Shown piece after piece: positions 50,614-58,942 of a DNA stretch of 64,000 nt. Source of the stretch: Nocardioides sp. J54. GTDB lineage: Bacteria > Actinomycetota > Actinomycetes > Propionibacteriales > Nocardioidaceae. The notes under the pieces were generated by a model. That model saw only the letters and a list, made by a program, of their open reading frames with translations. It was not told the origin of the DNA and did not search any database. Each line of letters starts with the position of its first letter. The stretch's first letter is position 1. The DNA lies in contig NZ_JAER01000006.1 in the NCBI RefSeq assembly GCF_000519005.1, positions 62,001 through 126,000 on the forward strand. Direction: 5' to 3'. The translations under genes and the position numbers were made by a program.

Positions 50614-52032
50614 TCAGTCCTGGATCCGGGCGAACGGGACGGCCTCCTCGAGCTCGTAGGCGAGCTCGATCAGCAGGGCCTCGTGGCCCGGCGCGGCGCC
50701 GAACATCATCCCCTGGGGCAGGCCGCCGGCGGTGGTGGCGAGGGGCAGCGAGATGGCCGGCGCGCCGGTGATGTTCTGCCACGGGGTGAAGGCGACCCAG
50801 TCGAGCAGGCGGTCGATGATCACGTCGTGCTCGAGGGTGGGGTCGAGGTGGCCGACCCGCGGCGTGGCCGTCGCCAGCGTCGGGGTCAGCGCGACGTCGT
50901 ACCGCTCGTGCCAGAGCTCGGCCTGGTTGGCCGCGCGCTTGAGGCGGGTGATCGCGCCGGGCAGGCGGTGCAGGTTGCGGCGCGCGTGCCGGGCGAGGCC
51001 GAGGGTGAGGTTGTCGTGGCGGGTGCGGTCCCAGCTGCGGCCGTGGCGGGCGCGGCCGGTGGTGAGCATCACCTGGGCCAGCATCGCCCAGTAGAGCAGG
51101 AAGTCGTCGGCGAACCCGGGGCCGACGGGCACCTCGGCCTCGGTGACGGTGTGGCCGAGGTCCTCCAGCAGCGCGGCGGTCTTCTCGGTCAGCGCGGCGG
51201 TCTCGGGGTCCGCGCCGCGGCCGACGCCGGACGTGTTGAGCGCGACCCGCAGGCGGCGCTTGATCGGGCGGGTGAGGTCACCGACGGGCGGCAGCTCGAG
51301 GTTGCGGTGGACCCGCTCGGCCTCGCGGTAGAACGCGGCGGTGTCGCGCACGGTGCGGGTCACCACGCCGTCGGAGACGATCCGGATCGGCATGTCACGG
51401 AAGAGCTTGTCCTGGGCGAGCCGGCCCCGGGTCGGCTTGAGCCCGACCAGGCCGTTGACCGCCGCCGGGATGCGGATCGAGCCGCCGCCGTCGTTCGCGT
51501 GGGCGATGGGCACGGCGCCCGCGGCCACCAGCGCGGCCGCCCCGGAGCTGGACGCCCCGGCGGTGTGCTCGGTGTTCCACGGGTTGCGGACGGCGCCGAG
51601 GCGCGGGTGCTCGGCGGAGGCGCTGAAGCCGTACTCCGAGAGCTGGCTCTTGCCGAGCGCGACCAGGCCGGTGGCGAGGTACTGGTCGGCGAAGTCGCCG
51701 TTGCGGCGGGCCGGGCGCGGGTCCCAGGCGTCGGTGCCGGCCATCGTGGGCATGCCGGCGACGTCGACGTTGTCCTTGACCAGCGTGGGTACGCCGGCGA
51801 GGAACCGGCCGGTCTCGTCGGGGCCGCCGGCGGGCACGGTGCCCGCCTCGGCGCGTGCGCGGTCCCAGGCCTGGTAGGCGATCGGGTTGAGGTCGCCAGC
51901 GACCTTCTCGATGCGGGCGATGGCGGCGTCGACCGCCTCGCGGGCGGAGACCTTGCCGGCCCGGAGGTGCTCGGCCAGCCCGACCGCGTCGAGGTCGCCG
52001 AGGGCGTCGTCGGTGAAGGAGTGCACGCGCAT
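50614..52032 (-). CDS. Amidase (amidase signature family)
   Basis: 472-residue amidase: catalytic Lys in LVKDNVDVAG, cis-Ser in GASSSGAAALVAAG and nucleophile Ser in NDGGGSIRIPA, the Ser-cisSer-Lys triad of this family. It has a TRGRLAQD loop and a large C-terminal substrate domain, as in 6-aminohexanoate-cyclic-dimer hydrolases and related amide hydrolases. Substrate cannot be inferred. ATG 52032 is a good start. It is a single-gene unit. Confidence 0.88.
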   Translation of the reverse strand: MRVHSFTDDALGDLDAVGLAEHLRAGKVSAREAVDAAIARIEKVAGDLNPIAYQAWDRARAEAGTVPAGGPDETGRFLAGVPTLVKDNVDVAGMPTMAGTDAWDPRPARRNGDFADQYLATGLVALGKSQLSEYGFSASAEHPRLGAVRNPWNTEHTAGASSSGAAALVAAGAVPIAHANDGGGSIRIPAAVNGLVGLKPTRGRLAQDKLFRDMPIRIVSDGVVTRTVRDTAAFYREAERVHRNLELPPVGDLTRPIKRRLRVALNTSGVGRGADPETAALTEKTAALLEDLGHTVTEAEVPVGPGFADDFLLYWAMLAQVMLTTGRARHGRSWDRTRHDNLTLGLARHARRNLHRLPGAITRLKRAANQAELWHERYDVALTPTLATATPRVGHLDPTLEHDVIIDRLLDWVAFTPWQNITGAPAISLPLATTAGGLPQGMMFGAAPGHEALLIELAYELEEAVPFARIQD

Positions 52033-52142
52033 GGTGGGAACCTAACCGGACCTCGGGGAACCCGCCGCGCGACACGGTCGGATTTCCCCCGAAGAGGGCA
52101 CCGGCAGCGGTGCCGCCCTGGCTCGGTCAGGACAGGGCTCGG

Positions 52143-52871
52143 TCAGAACAGGACGACGGCGAGCAGCGGCACCAGGATGCTGATCGCCAGCGCGGACAGG
52201 CCCATCGAGAGCCCGGCGAAGGCGCCCTCGGTCTCGTCCTCCTGCAGCATCCGCGAGGCCCCGACGCCGTGCGAGACCGCGCCGACCGCGAGCCCGCGGG
52301 CGCGACGGTCGCGGATCCGGAGCAGGTTGAGCGTCGCCGGCCCGACGACCGCGCCGAAGACGCCGATCAGGATCACCAGCACCGCCGCCACCGGGGCGAT
52401 GCCGCCGACCGCGTCGGTGACCGCGATCGCGACCGGGGTCGTCGCGGACTTCGCGGTCAGCGTCTTCTCGAGCCGGTCGTCGGCCCCGAGCGCCCGCGCG
52501 ATGAGCACCGCGCTGACGATGGACACCGCGGCGCCGACCACCACGGCCACCAGCATCGGGACCACGAAGCCGGTCAGCCGGCCGGCCTGCCGGTGGAGGG
52601 GCACGGCGAGGGCGACCGTCGCGGGACCGAGCCAGAACGCGATCATCTGGGTCGCGGAGACGTAGTCGTCGTACTCGACGTCGAGGAGGGTGATCCACGC
52701 GCCGACGATGACGATGGCGACCAGCACCGGCTGGGCGATCGCGTGGCCGCCGAGCCGGTTCTGGAGCTTGCGGCCCAACTGGTAGCCGATCAGGGTCACG
52801 GCGAGCAGGCCGAGCGGGGAGCGCAGGACGTCGACGACGTCGTCGAGGGCGTTCGTGATCGCGTCGTTCAT
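52143..52871 (-). CDS. lrgB: LrgB-type membrane protein
   Basis: 242-residue polytopic protein with about seven helices. The LrgB/CidB hallmark KSATTPVAIAVTDAVGG is present, followed by GVFGAVVGPATLNLLRIRDRRARGLAVGAVSHGVGASRM. LrgAB/CidAB pairs act as holin/antiholin-like or pyruvate/organic-acid facilitators. ATG 52871 overlaps the lrgA stop (ATGA). Confidence 0.9.
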   Translation of the reverse strand: MNDAITNALDDVVDVLRSPLGLLAVTLIGYQLGRKLQNRLGGHAIAQPVLVAIVIVGAWITLLDVEYDDYVSATQMIAFWLGPATVALAVPLHRQAGRLTGFVVPMLVAVVVGAAVSIVSAVLIARALGADDRLEKTLTAKSATTPVAIAVTDAVGGIAPVAAVLVILIGVFGAVVGPATLNLLRIRDRRARGLAVGAVSHGVGASRMLQEDETEGAFAGLSMGLSALAISILVPLLAVVLF

Positions 52872-53257
52872 GCGGCGGCCTCCGCCGGCGGGTCGCCGAG
52901 GTCGTCGCGCGGGCGGCCGAGCAGCCGCTCGAGGCCGACCGCGGTCCAGCCCACGACGACCAGGCCGAGGAACCACGAGCCGAGCACCGCGACGGTCACC
53001 GGGAGCACGTCGCGGCCGAGGACCGAGGCGAAGGCGACGACTCCCACCCCGGCCGGGATGAAGAACAGCTGGAGGTGGCGGAGCAGGCCGGAGCCCGCGA
53101 TGACGATCGAGCCGCTGTCGTCGTACCGGCGCAGGCGGAGGTAGGCGAAGAGCAGCAGCATCCCCACCACCGGGCCGGGCACGGGCAGGTCGAGGACCCG
53201 CACCACCAGCTCACCGAGGAGCTGGAACCCGACCAGCCAGGTCAGGCCAGCGATCAC
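52868..53257 (-). CDS. lrgA: LrgA/CidA-type membrane protein
   Basis: 129-residue protein with four membrane segments. It carries the LrgA/CidA motif LPVPGPVVGMLLLF near the start and a charged C-terminal tail. GTG 53257 forms a GTGA overlap with the pirin gene stop, so pirin-lrgA-lrgB are one translationally linked unit. It works with LrgB in cell lysis control or organic-acid transport. Confidence 0.88.
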   Translation of the reverse strand: MIAGLTWLVGFQLLGELVVRVLDLPVPGPVVGMLLLFAYLRLRRYDDSGSIVIAGSGLLRHLQLFFIPAGVGVVAFASVLGRDVLPVTVAVLGSWFLGLVVVGWTAVGLERLLGRPRDDLGDPPAEAAA

Positions 53258-54255
53258 CGGCGCTCCCTCAGCCGGGCGTTGGGCAGGGCGGGCGCCGGGA
53301 TCGGCGGCAGCGGCTGGTCCGGTACGACGCCGAAGCGGCCAGCCGCGACGAGGCGGCTGTCGGGCAGCACGCTGCCGGTGGCCGGGTCGGTGATCTGCTC
53401 CTGCCAGGCCGCTCGGTAGGCGACGACCTCGTCGTGCGTGCGGCCCACGAAGTTCCACCACATGACGATCGACTCGCCGAACGGCGGGCCGCCGAGGACG
53501 AGCAGCCGGGCGCCGTCGCCGCCGGCGACGAGGCTGATCTCGTCGGTGCCGGGCGGGACGTAGGCGAGGTCGGCCGGACCGGCGTCCAGGCCGCAGACGC
53601 CGGCCGAGCCGAGGTCGACCAGGACGCCGTGCTCGAAGGTCGGGTCGACCGGCACGGCCAGGGAGGTGCCGGGGTCGAGGACCAGCTCGGCGCCGAGCAG
53701 CGGGGTGAAGGTGGCGACCGGCGAGCTGTCGCCGAGCAGGGACCCGAGGAAGACGTGGGCGCGCCAGCCGTCGCCGGAGACCTCCGGCGGCGCGTAGTGC
53801 TCGAAGCCGGGGTCGGTGTCGCGGGCCGCCTCGGGCAGCGCGACCCACAGCTGCGCGCCGTGCAGCACGGTGGTCGCGGCGGTGGAGACCTCGGAGTGGC
53901 TGATGCCGCGGCCGGCAGTCATCAGGTTGACCTCGTGCGGGCGCACCATGGCCACGTTGCCCGCGCTGTCGCGGTGCTCGATCTCACCGGTGAACAGCCA
54001 GCTCACCGTCTGCAGCCCGGTGTGCGGGTGCGGCGCGACCACCATGCCGCCGCTCTCGCTGACCGGGTCCGGGCCGTAGTGGTCGAGGAAGCACCACGCC
54101 CCGATCAGGGACCGGTGCCGCTGCGGGAGGGTGCGTCGTACCGACATCGCACGGGGCCCGCCCAGCGGCACCTCGCGCGGCGTCATCAGCTCCACGCCGG
54201 CCGCCTCCCGGCCCTCGCACACCATCTCACCGGGATCCCGGTCCGGGTTGCTCAT
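53254..54255 (-). CDS. Pirin family protein
   Basis: 333-residue bicupin. The N-terminal cupin has the metal-binding motif FLDHYGP and the HPHTGLQTVSWLFTGEIEHRDS loop, with a later MTAGRGISHSEV segment; the C-terminal cupin follows (LVVGGP-type strand LLVLGGPPFGE). Pirins are iron-binding regulators or quercetinase-like enzymes. ATG 54255 is chosen, with GGAGG 8 nt upstream; the longer upstream frame runs through repetitive DNA and is not coding. It is divergent from the deazaflavin gene across the 22-bp arrays. Confidence 0.9.
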   Translation of the reverse strand: MSNPDRDPGEMVCEGREAAGVELMTPREVPLGGPRAMSVRRTLPQRHRSLIGAWCFLDHYGPDPVSESGGMVVAPHPHTGLQTVSWLFTGEIEHRDSAGNVAMVRPHEVNLMTAGRGISHSEVSTAATTVLHGAQLWVALPEAARDTDPGFEHYAPPEVSGDGWRAHVFLGSLLGDSSPVATFTPLLGAELVLDPGTSLAVPVDPTFEHGVLVDLGSAGVCGLDAGPADLAYVPPGTDEISLVAGGDGARLLVLGGPPFGESIVMWWNFVGRTHDEVVAYRAAWQEQITDPATGSVLPDSRLVAAGRFGVVPDQPLPPIPAPALPNARLRERR

Positions 54256-54314
54256 GCCCCCATCCTCCCCCTTCTGCCCCGCGCCCCGTCTTCCTCCGCC
54301 TCCCCCACCCCCGC

Positions 54315-54468
54315 GAGGTGTGAGGGTGGGCACCACGAGGTGCGGGTTGTGGTGGCACGAGGTGCGGGTCGTGGTGGCACGAAGTGCGTGGCATGGCGGC
54401 TCGAGGTGCGGGTCGTGGTGGCTCGAAGTGCGTGGCTTGGCGGCTCGAGATGCGGGTCGTGCCTGCGC
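54315..54468 (+). repeat. Seven-unit 22-bp tandem array, left (forward)
   Basis: Seven head-to-tail 22-bp units start at 54315, 54337, 54359, 54381, 54403, 54425 and 54447. The pattern is GAGGTGCGGGT-tGTGGTGG-CAC or CTC, with GAAGTGCGTGGC variants in units 4 and 6. Phase is exact throughout. The unit is not a multiple of three, so no protein repeat is encoded. It lies between divergent pirin and deazaflavin genes. Confidence 0.85.
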
Positions 54469-54485
54469 CGTACGCCGCCAGCGTC

Positions 54486-54639
54486 CTCGCACCACCACAA
54501 GGCGCACCTCACACCACCACAAGGCGCACCTCACACCGCCACGACCGACACCTCGCACCACCACAACCCGCACCTCGCGGCGCGAACCCTCACACCTCGC
54601 GGCGCGAACCCCCACACCTCGTGGTGCCGGGGGTCACAC
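54486..54639 (-). repeat. Seven-unit 22-bp tandem array, right (inverted)
   Basis: Seven 22-bp units (starting 54486, 54508, 54530, 54552, 54574, 54596, 54618) of complementary type, CTCGCACCACCACAAC-CCGCAC in the best unit, opposed to the left array across a 17-bp centre. Units 5 and 6 carry a GCGGCGCGAACCC core. Together the arrays can fold into a ~325-nt imperfect hairpin. Confidence 0.85.
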
Positions 54640-54696
54640 GTCGGGGTGGTGGAACGGAGGACGGGGTGGGGTGGGGATGTCCTAGGGTGCGGGGCC

Positions 54697-55167
54697 ATGG
54701 GCCTGCTCACCCCCGTCGCGATCAAGCTCGGGTCGTACTCCTGGATGCCGCGACTGCTCCCCCAGATCACGTGGACCGACAAGCACCTGCAGCGGCTGAC
54801 GAAGCGGCGGGTGAGCCTCGTCGGCATCGCCGGGCTGCCGAGCCTGCTGCTGACGGTCAAGGGCCGCAAGAGCGGGATCCCGCGCTCCACGCCGCTGCTG
54901 TGCGTGCCGTGGCAGGGCGGCTGGCTGATCGCCGGGTCGTCGTTCGGCGCGCCGAAGCCGCCGATCTGGTCGGCGAACCTGCGGGCGGCCGAGACGGTCG
55001 AGGTCGACTACAACGGCCGGCACCACACCTGCACCTGGCGCGAGCTCCTCGACGAGGAGAAGGAGCGCGCGTGGGCGCACATGGTCACCATCTGGCCGAA
55101 CTACGACAAGTACGTGGAGTGGACCGACCGGGTCATCCCGGTCTTCCTGCTGACGCCGGTCGACTGA
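54697..55167 (+). CDS. Deazaflavin (F420)-dependent nitroreductase family protein
   Basis: 156-residue small split-barrel protein of the Ddn/DUF385 family: the F420-contact strand LLLTVKGRKSGIPRSTPL, a WLIAGSSFG turn and the C-terminal MVTIWPNYDKYVEWTDRVIPVFLL segment. Relatives use reduced F420 to reduce quinones or nitro compounds, including activation of nitroimidazoles. ATG 54697 is preceded by a weak AGGGTGCGGGG. It faces the 22-bp array region and ends 78 bp before the iron-controlled operon. Confidence 0.9.
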   Translation: MGLLTPVAIKLGSYSWMPRLLPQITWTDKHLQRLTKRRVSLVGIAGLPSLLLTVKGRKSGIPRSTPLLCVPWQGGWLIAGSSFGAPKPPIWSANLRAAETVEVDYNGRHHTCTWRELLDEEKERAWAHMVTIWPNYDKYVEWTDRVIPVFLLTPVD

Positions 55168-55215
55168 CCGCCGCCCGGCCGGGCGGACCCGACCACCCCT
55201 TGGGAAGTTCGCCAG

Positions 55216-55234
55216 TAAGGGAAGCCTTGCTTTA
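55216..55234 (+). promoter_or_regulatory. Candidate DtxR/IdeR iron box
   Basis: TAAGGGAAGCCTTGCTTTA is a 19-bp dyad with 7 of 9 matching arm positions. It agrees with the actinobacterial IdeR/DmdR consensus at 12 of 19 positions. It lies only 11 bp upstream of the start of the next gene, so a bound regulator would cover the promoter or translation start. A TTTAGT -10-like hexamer (55231-55236) would give a nearly leaderless mRNA. Confidence 0.6.
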
Positions 55235-55245
55235 GTCTTCCGGCC

Positions 55246-57879
55246 ATGGGGGAAGGCACGGTCGAGGCCCCTGCCTCGGCAGGGTTCGCTGACCTCGCCC
55301 GCCACGGGGAGCGCACCGCGCTCCGTGCCGGTGGGCGGGTGGTCAGCTACGCGGAGCTGGACCGTCGCGTCACGACGGCCCGCGACGCGCTCGAGGCGTT
55401 GACGCCGCCGGGCAGTCGCCAGCTGATGCGCCTGGACCCCGCCCCGACGGTGGACTTCGTCGTGGCGTGGCTGGCGGCGCTGACCGGCGGCCACACCACG
55501 TTGCTCACCCGCGACCGCGGGCTCGGCGCGGCCTACCTCCCCTCCGTGGAGCACGCCGACGGCGCCTGGCACCGCACCGGCACCACGGCACCGCGGCTCC
55601 ACCCCGACCTCCGGCTGCTGCTCAGCACGTCCGGATCCACGGGGTCCCCCAAGCTGGTCCGCCTCTCTGCGTCGAACCTGGACGCCAACGCCCGCGCGAT
55701 CGCGACGTACCTCGGGCTGCGCAGCGACGACGTCGCCGTGACCACGCTCCCCCTCGACTACTGCTACGGCCTCTCGGTGCTGCACAGCCACCTCGCCGTG
55801 GGCGCCTCGCTGCTGCTCGACGACCGGTCGGTGACCGACCCGGGCCTGTGGGCGGACGCCCGCGATCACGGTGTGACGTCCTTCGCCGGCGTCCCCTACA
55901 CCTTCGACCTGCTCGGCGCCGCCGGCTGGCCGGACCTGCCGAGGCTGAGGCAGGTGACCCAGGCGGGCGGACGGATGGCGCCCGAACGGGTGCGCGCACT
56001 GGCCGAGCAGGGTGCCCGCGAGGGCTGGGAGCTGGTCGTGATGTACGGCCAGACCGAGGCGACCGCGCGGATGGCCTACCTGCCGCCGGACCTGGCCGCC
56101 AGCCACCCCGGCGCGGTCGGGGTCGCGATCCCCGGCGGGTCGTTCCGGCTCGAGCCGGTCGACGGGGCCGAGGCCGGCGTCGGGGAGCTCGTCTACTCCG
56201 GGCCCAACGTGATGATGGGGTACGCCGAGTCGCCGGCCGACCTGGCCCGCAGCGCCGAGCTCACCGAGCTGCGCACCGGCGACCTGGCCCGGTTCACCGA
56301 GGACGGGCTCGTCGAGATCGTCGGACGGCGCTCCCGCTTCGCGAAGCTCTTCGGCCAGCGCATCGACCTCGACCGCGTGCAGACGCTGCTCGCCCTCGGC
56401 GGCCACGACACAGGCTGCGCCGAGGCCGACGACGCCGAGCAGCTGGTCGTCGCCGTCCCGGGCGACCCCGACGCGGGCGTGCTGGCCGAGGTGGGCGCGA
56501 CGGTCGTCGCCGAGACCGGGCTGCCCGCACACGCCGTCCGGCTGGTGCCCGTGAGGACGCTGCCCCGGCTGGCCAACGGCAAGCTGGACCAGCAGGCCGT
56601 CGCCCGGCTCGAGGCGCCGCTCGAGGTCGACGGCGACTCGCCCGTCCGGTCGCTGGTCCGCCTCTACGAGCGGGTGCTGGGTCGCGACGTCGTCGGGCCG
56701 CACGACTCGTTCGTGACGCTCGGCGGCGACTCGCTGTCGTACGTCGAGCTGTCGCTGCGCCTCGAGCACCGGCTGGGCCGGCTGCCGTCGGACTGGCAGC
56801 ACCGCACGATCGCCGACCTCGCGCTGCTCGCCCCCGCCGCTGGCTGCCCCGGCGAGGCGGGCACGACCGCGCGGCACCGCTGGTTCGCCCGCATCGACAC
56901 CACGATCCCGCTGCGGGCGCTGGCGATCCTGATGATCGTCGGCTCCCACACCGACCTGTGGGTGCTGGTCGGCGGTGCGCACGTGCTGCTCGGGGTGGCC
57001 GGGGCCAACTTCGCGCGCTTCCACCTCACCGACGAGCACGCGCGCGAGCGCCTGCGCCGGGTCCGCCGGGCCGCGGCCCGGATCGCCGTGCCCGCCGTGC
57101 TGTGGATCGGCCTGGTCACGTTGCTCACCGGCGACTACCCGCTGCGCACCGTGCTCCTGCTCAACGACGTGCTCGGCGGACGCGACTGGTCCGAGCCCGC
57201 CTGGCACTACTGGTTCGTCGAGGTCGCGCTGCTCTGCGCGGTCACGGCCGGCCTGCTGACGTCGGTGCCGCGGGTGATGGCGCTCGAGCAGCGCCACCGG
57301 TTCGGGCTCGCGGCCATCCTCGCCGCCGTGCTGCTCGTCCCGCGCTTCTGGGCCGACCTGACGTCGTACGACGGCGACGTGATCCACTCCTCGCTGTTCG
57401 TCGCCTGGCTCTTCGCCGGCGGCTGGGCCGCCGCGGTCGCCCGCTCGACCGGGCAGCGGGTCGTGGCAGCCGCCCTGCTCGTGGCGGGGACCTGGGGCTT
57501 CACCGGCGACACCCAGCGCGACCTGGTCATCATCGGCGGGCTGATGGCGCTGGTCTGGCTGCCGACCGTGCCGTGGCCGCGCCCGCTCGTCGGGCCGACC
57601 GGTGCGCTGGCCAGCGCGTCGCTCTACGTCTACCTGACCCACTGGCAGGTCTACCCGCACCTCGAGGACCGCTGGCCGCTCGGCGGACTGCTCGCCTCGC
57701 TCGCAGTCGGCCTGCTCGCGTGGCGCGTCGTCGAGCGGCTCGCCCCGGCCGCGACCCGGCTCGCCCGCCTGCCCCAGCACGTGCGGCCCGCCCGCCGACC
57801 CGATCCCCGACCCACACCGGCCCGTCCCGTCAGGTCGGCCCGATCCCACCACCACCTCACTGGACAGGAAGCACGATGA
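55246..57879 (+). CDS. Adenylation - carrier protein - membrane acyltransferase fusion
   Basis: 877-residue three-part enzyme. Residues ~10-480 form an ANL adenylation domain: A3 STSGSTGSPK (~126-137), A5 MYGQTEATARM, A7 LRTGDLARF, A8 GRRSRFAKLFGQRIDL and A10 LANGKLDQ. Residues ~485-545 are a carrier domain with the phosphopantetheine Ser496 in LGGDSL. From ~555 to 835 is a multi-helix acyltransferase-3-like domain (LRALAILMIVGSHT, WHYWFVEV, LYVYLTHW). The likely chemistry is activation of an acid, tethering, and transfer to an acceptor at the membrane. The upstream iron box and the downstream ferric importer suggest a role in iron acquisition; substrate and product are unknown. Confidence 0.85.
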   Translation: MGEGTVEAPASAGFADLARHGERTALRAGGRVVSYAELDRRVTTARDALEALTPPGSRQLMRLDPAPTVDFVVAWLAALTGGHTTLLTRDRGLGAAYLPSVEHADGAWHRTGTTAPRLHPDLRLLLSTSGSTGSPKLVRLSASNLDANARAIATYLGLRSDDVAVTTLPLDYCYGLSVLHSHLAVGASLLLDDRSVTDPGLWADARDHGVTSFAGVPYTFDLLGAAGWPDLPRLRQVTQAGGRMAPERVRALAEQGAREGWELVVMYGQTEATARMAYLPPDLAASHPGAVGVAIPGGSFRLEPVDGAEAGVGELVYSGPNVMMGYAESPADLARSAELTELRTGDLARFTEDGLVEIVGRRSRFAKLFGQRIDLDRVQTLLALGGHDTGCAEADDAEQLVVAVPGDPDAGVLAEVGATVVAETGLPAHAVRLVPVRTLPRLANGKLDQQAVARLEAPLEVDGDSPVRSLVRLYERVLGRDVVGPHDSFVTLGGDSLSYVELSLRLEHRLGRLPSDWQHRTIADLALLAPAAGCPGEAGTTARHRWFARIDTTIPLRALAILMIVGSHTDLWVLVGGAHVLLGVAGANFARFHLTDEHARERLRRVRRAAARIAVPAVLWIGLVTLLTGDYPLRTVLLLNDVLGGRDWSEPAWHYWFVEVALLCAVTAGLLTSVPRVMALEQRHRFGLAAILAAVLLVPRFWADLTSYDGDVIHSSLFVAWLFAGGWAAAVARSTGQRVVAAALLVAGTWGFTGDTQRDLVIIGGLMALVWLPTVPWPRPLVGPTGALASASLYVYLTHWQVYPHLEDRWPLGGLLASLAVGLLAWRVVERLAPAATRLARLPQHVRPARRPDPRPTPARPVRSARSHHHLTGQEAR

Positions 57880-58892
57880 AGAAGCAGCTCCTGCGCGCCG
57901 GCCTCGGCGTCGCAGCCCTCACGCTCGTCGCCCCGCTCCTCGCTGCGTGCAGCGGGGACGACGAGCCGAAGCTCGTCATCTACAACGCCCAGCACGAGCC
58001 GCTGCTGAAGGAGCTGGCGCCGGCGTTCACCGAGGAGACCGGCATCGAGGTCGAGCTGCGCAACGGCAAGGACCTGGAGCTGTCCAACACCCTGGTCCAG
58101 GAGGGCGACGCGTCCCCGGCCGACGTGTTCCTGACCGAGAACTCACCGGCGATGTCGCAGGTCGAGGCCGCGGGCCTGTTCGCGAAGCTCCCCGACGACC
58201 TGGTCGCACCGATCCCTGAGCAGTACCGCCCGCGCAGCGGCCTGTGGACGGGCTTCGTCGCGCGCTCGACCGTCCTGGTCTACAACACCGAGCAGGTCCA
58301 GGAGTCCGACCTGCCCGCGTCGCTGCTCGACCTCGCGAAGCCCGAGTGGAAGGGCCGCATCTCGTTCTCCCCCACCGGTGCGGACTTCCAGGCGATCGTC
58401 GCCGCCGTCCTCGAGCTCGAGGGCGAGGAGGCCACCCGCGCATGGCTGGAGGGCATCAAGGAGAACGGCACCGTGTACGACGGCAACAACGTCGTCCTGG
58501 AGGCCGTCGACTCCGGCCAGGTCGAGGTCGGCATCGTCTACCACTACTACTGGGAGCGCGACCGCAAGGAGAACGGCGACGTCAGCGACAGCTCGGCCCA
58601 GCACTACTTCACCGACCAGGACCCCGGCGCCTTCGTCAGCGTCTCCGGCGCGGGCATCCTCGAGTCCAGCGACATGAAGGACGAGGCGGAGAAGTTCATC
58701 GAGTTCCTCGTCAACGAGACCGGCCAGCAGGTCCTCGCCGACAGCTACGCGCTGGAGTACCCCCTCAACCCCGCCGTGGAGCTGCCCGGCGTGACCAAGG
58801 CGTTCAGCGAGCTCGAGCCGCCGGAGGTCAACGTGTCGGACCTCGACGCCCGCAAGGTCGTCGACCTGATGACCGAGGTCGGCTTCCTCTGA
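57876..58892 (+). CDS. Ferric iron ABC importer, substrate-binding lipoprotein (FbpA/FutA type)
   Basis: 338-residue lipoprotein: lipobox LLAAC (Cys about 25), then a transferrin-like iron-binding fold. Residues matching known Fe3+ ligands are present: His in YNAQHEPLLKEL, Glu in FLTENSPAM, and the paired tyrosines in IVYHYYWERD. ATG 57876 overlaps the fusion gene stop (ATGA), so the importer is translationally coupled to the adenylation enzyme. In Fbp systems iron is often bound together with a small carboxylate anion. Confidence 0.92.
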   Translation: MKKQLLRAGLGVAALTLVAPLLAACSGDDEPKLVIYNAQHEPLLKELAPAFTEETGIEVELRNGKDLELSNTLVQEGDASPADVFLTENSPAMSQVEAAGLFAKLPDDLVAPIPEQYRPRSGLWTGFVARSTVLVYNTEQVQESDLPASLLDLAKPEWKGRISFSPTGADFQAIVAAVLELEGEEATRAWLEGIKENGTVYDGNNVVLEAVDSGQVEVGIVYHYYWERDRKENGDVSDSSAQHYFTDQDPGAFVSVSGAGILESSDMKDEAEKFIEFLVNETGQQVLADSYALEYPLNPAVELPGVTKAFSELEPPEVNVSDLDARKVVDLMTEVGFL

Positions 58893-58942
58893 CCGACGCC
58901 CTCGTCTCCCAGCGACCCCCCGCGACCCGTCGGCCGCGGGGG

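Noticed and set aside
54256..54615. N-terminal extension of the pirin protein through the repeat array
   Set aside because: The extra residues are translated 22-bp repeats without a domain, while ATG 54255 has a good ribosome-binding site and matches the family length.
54315..54639. CRISPR array
   Set aside because: The 22-bp units are contiguous with no unique spacers, they reverse orientation in the middle, and no cas genes are present.
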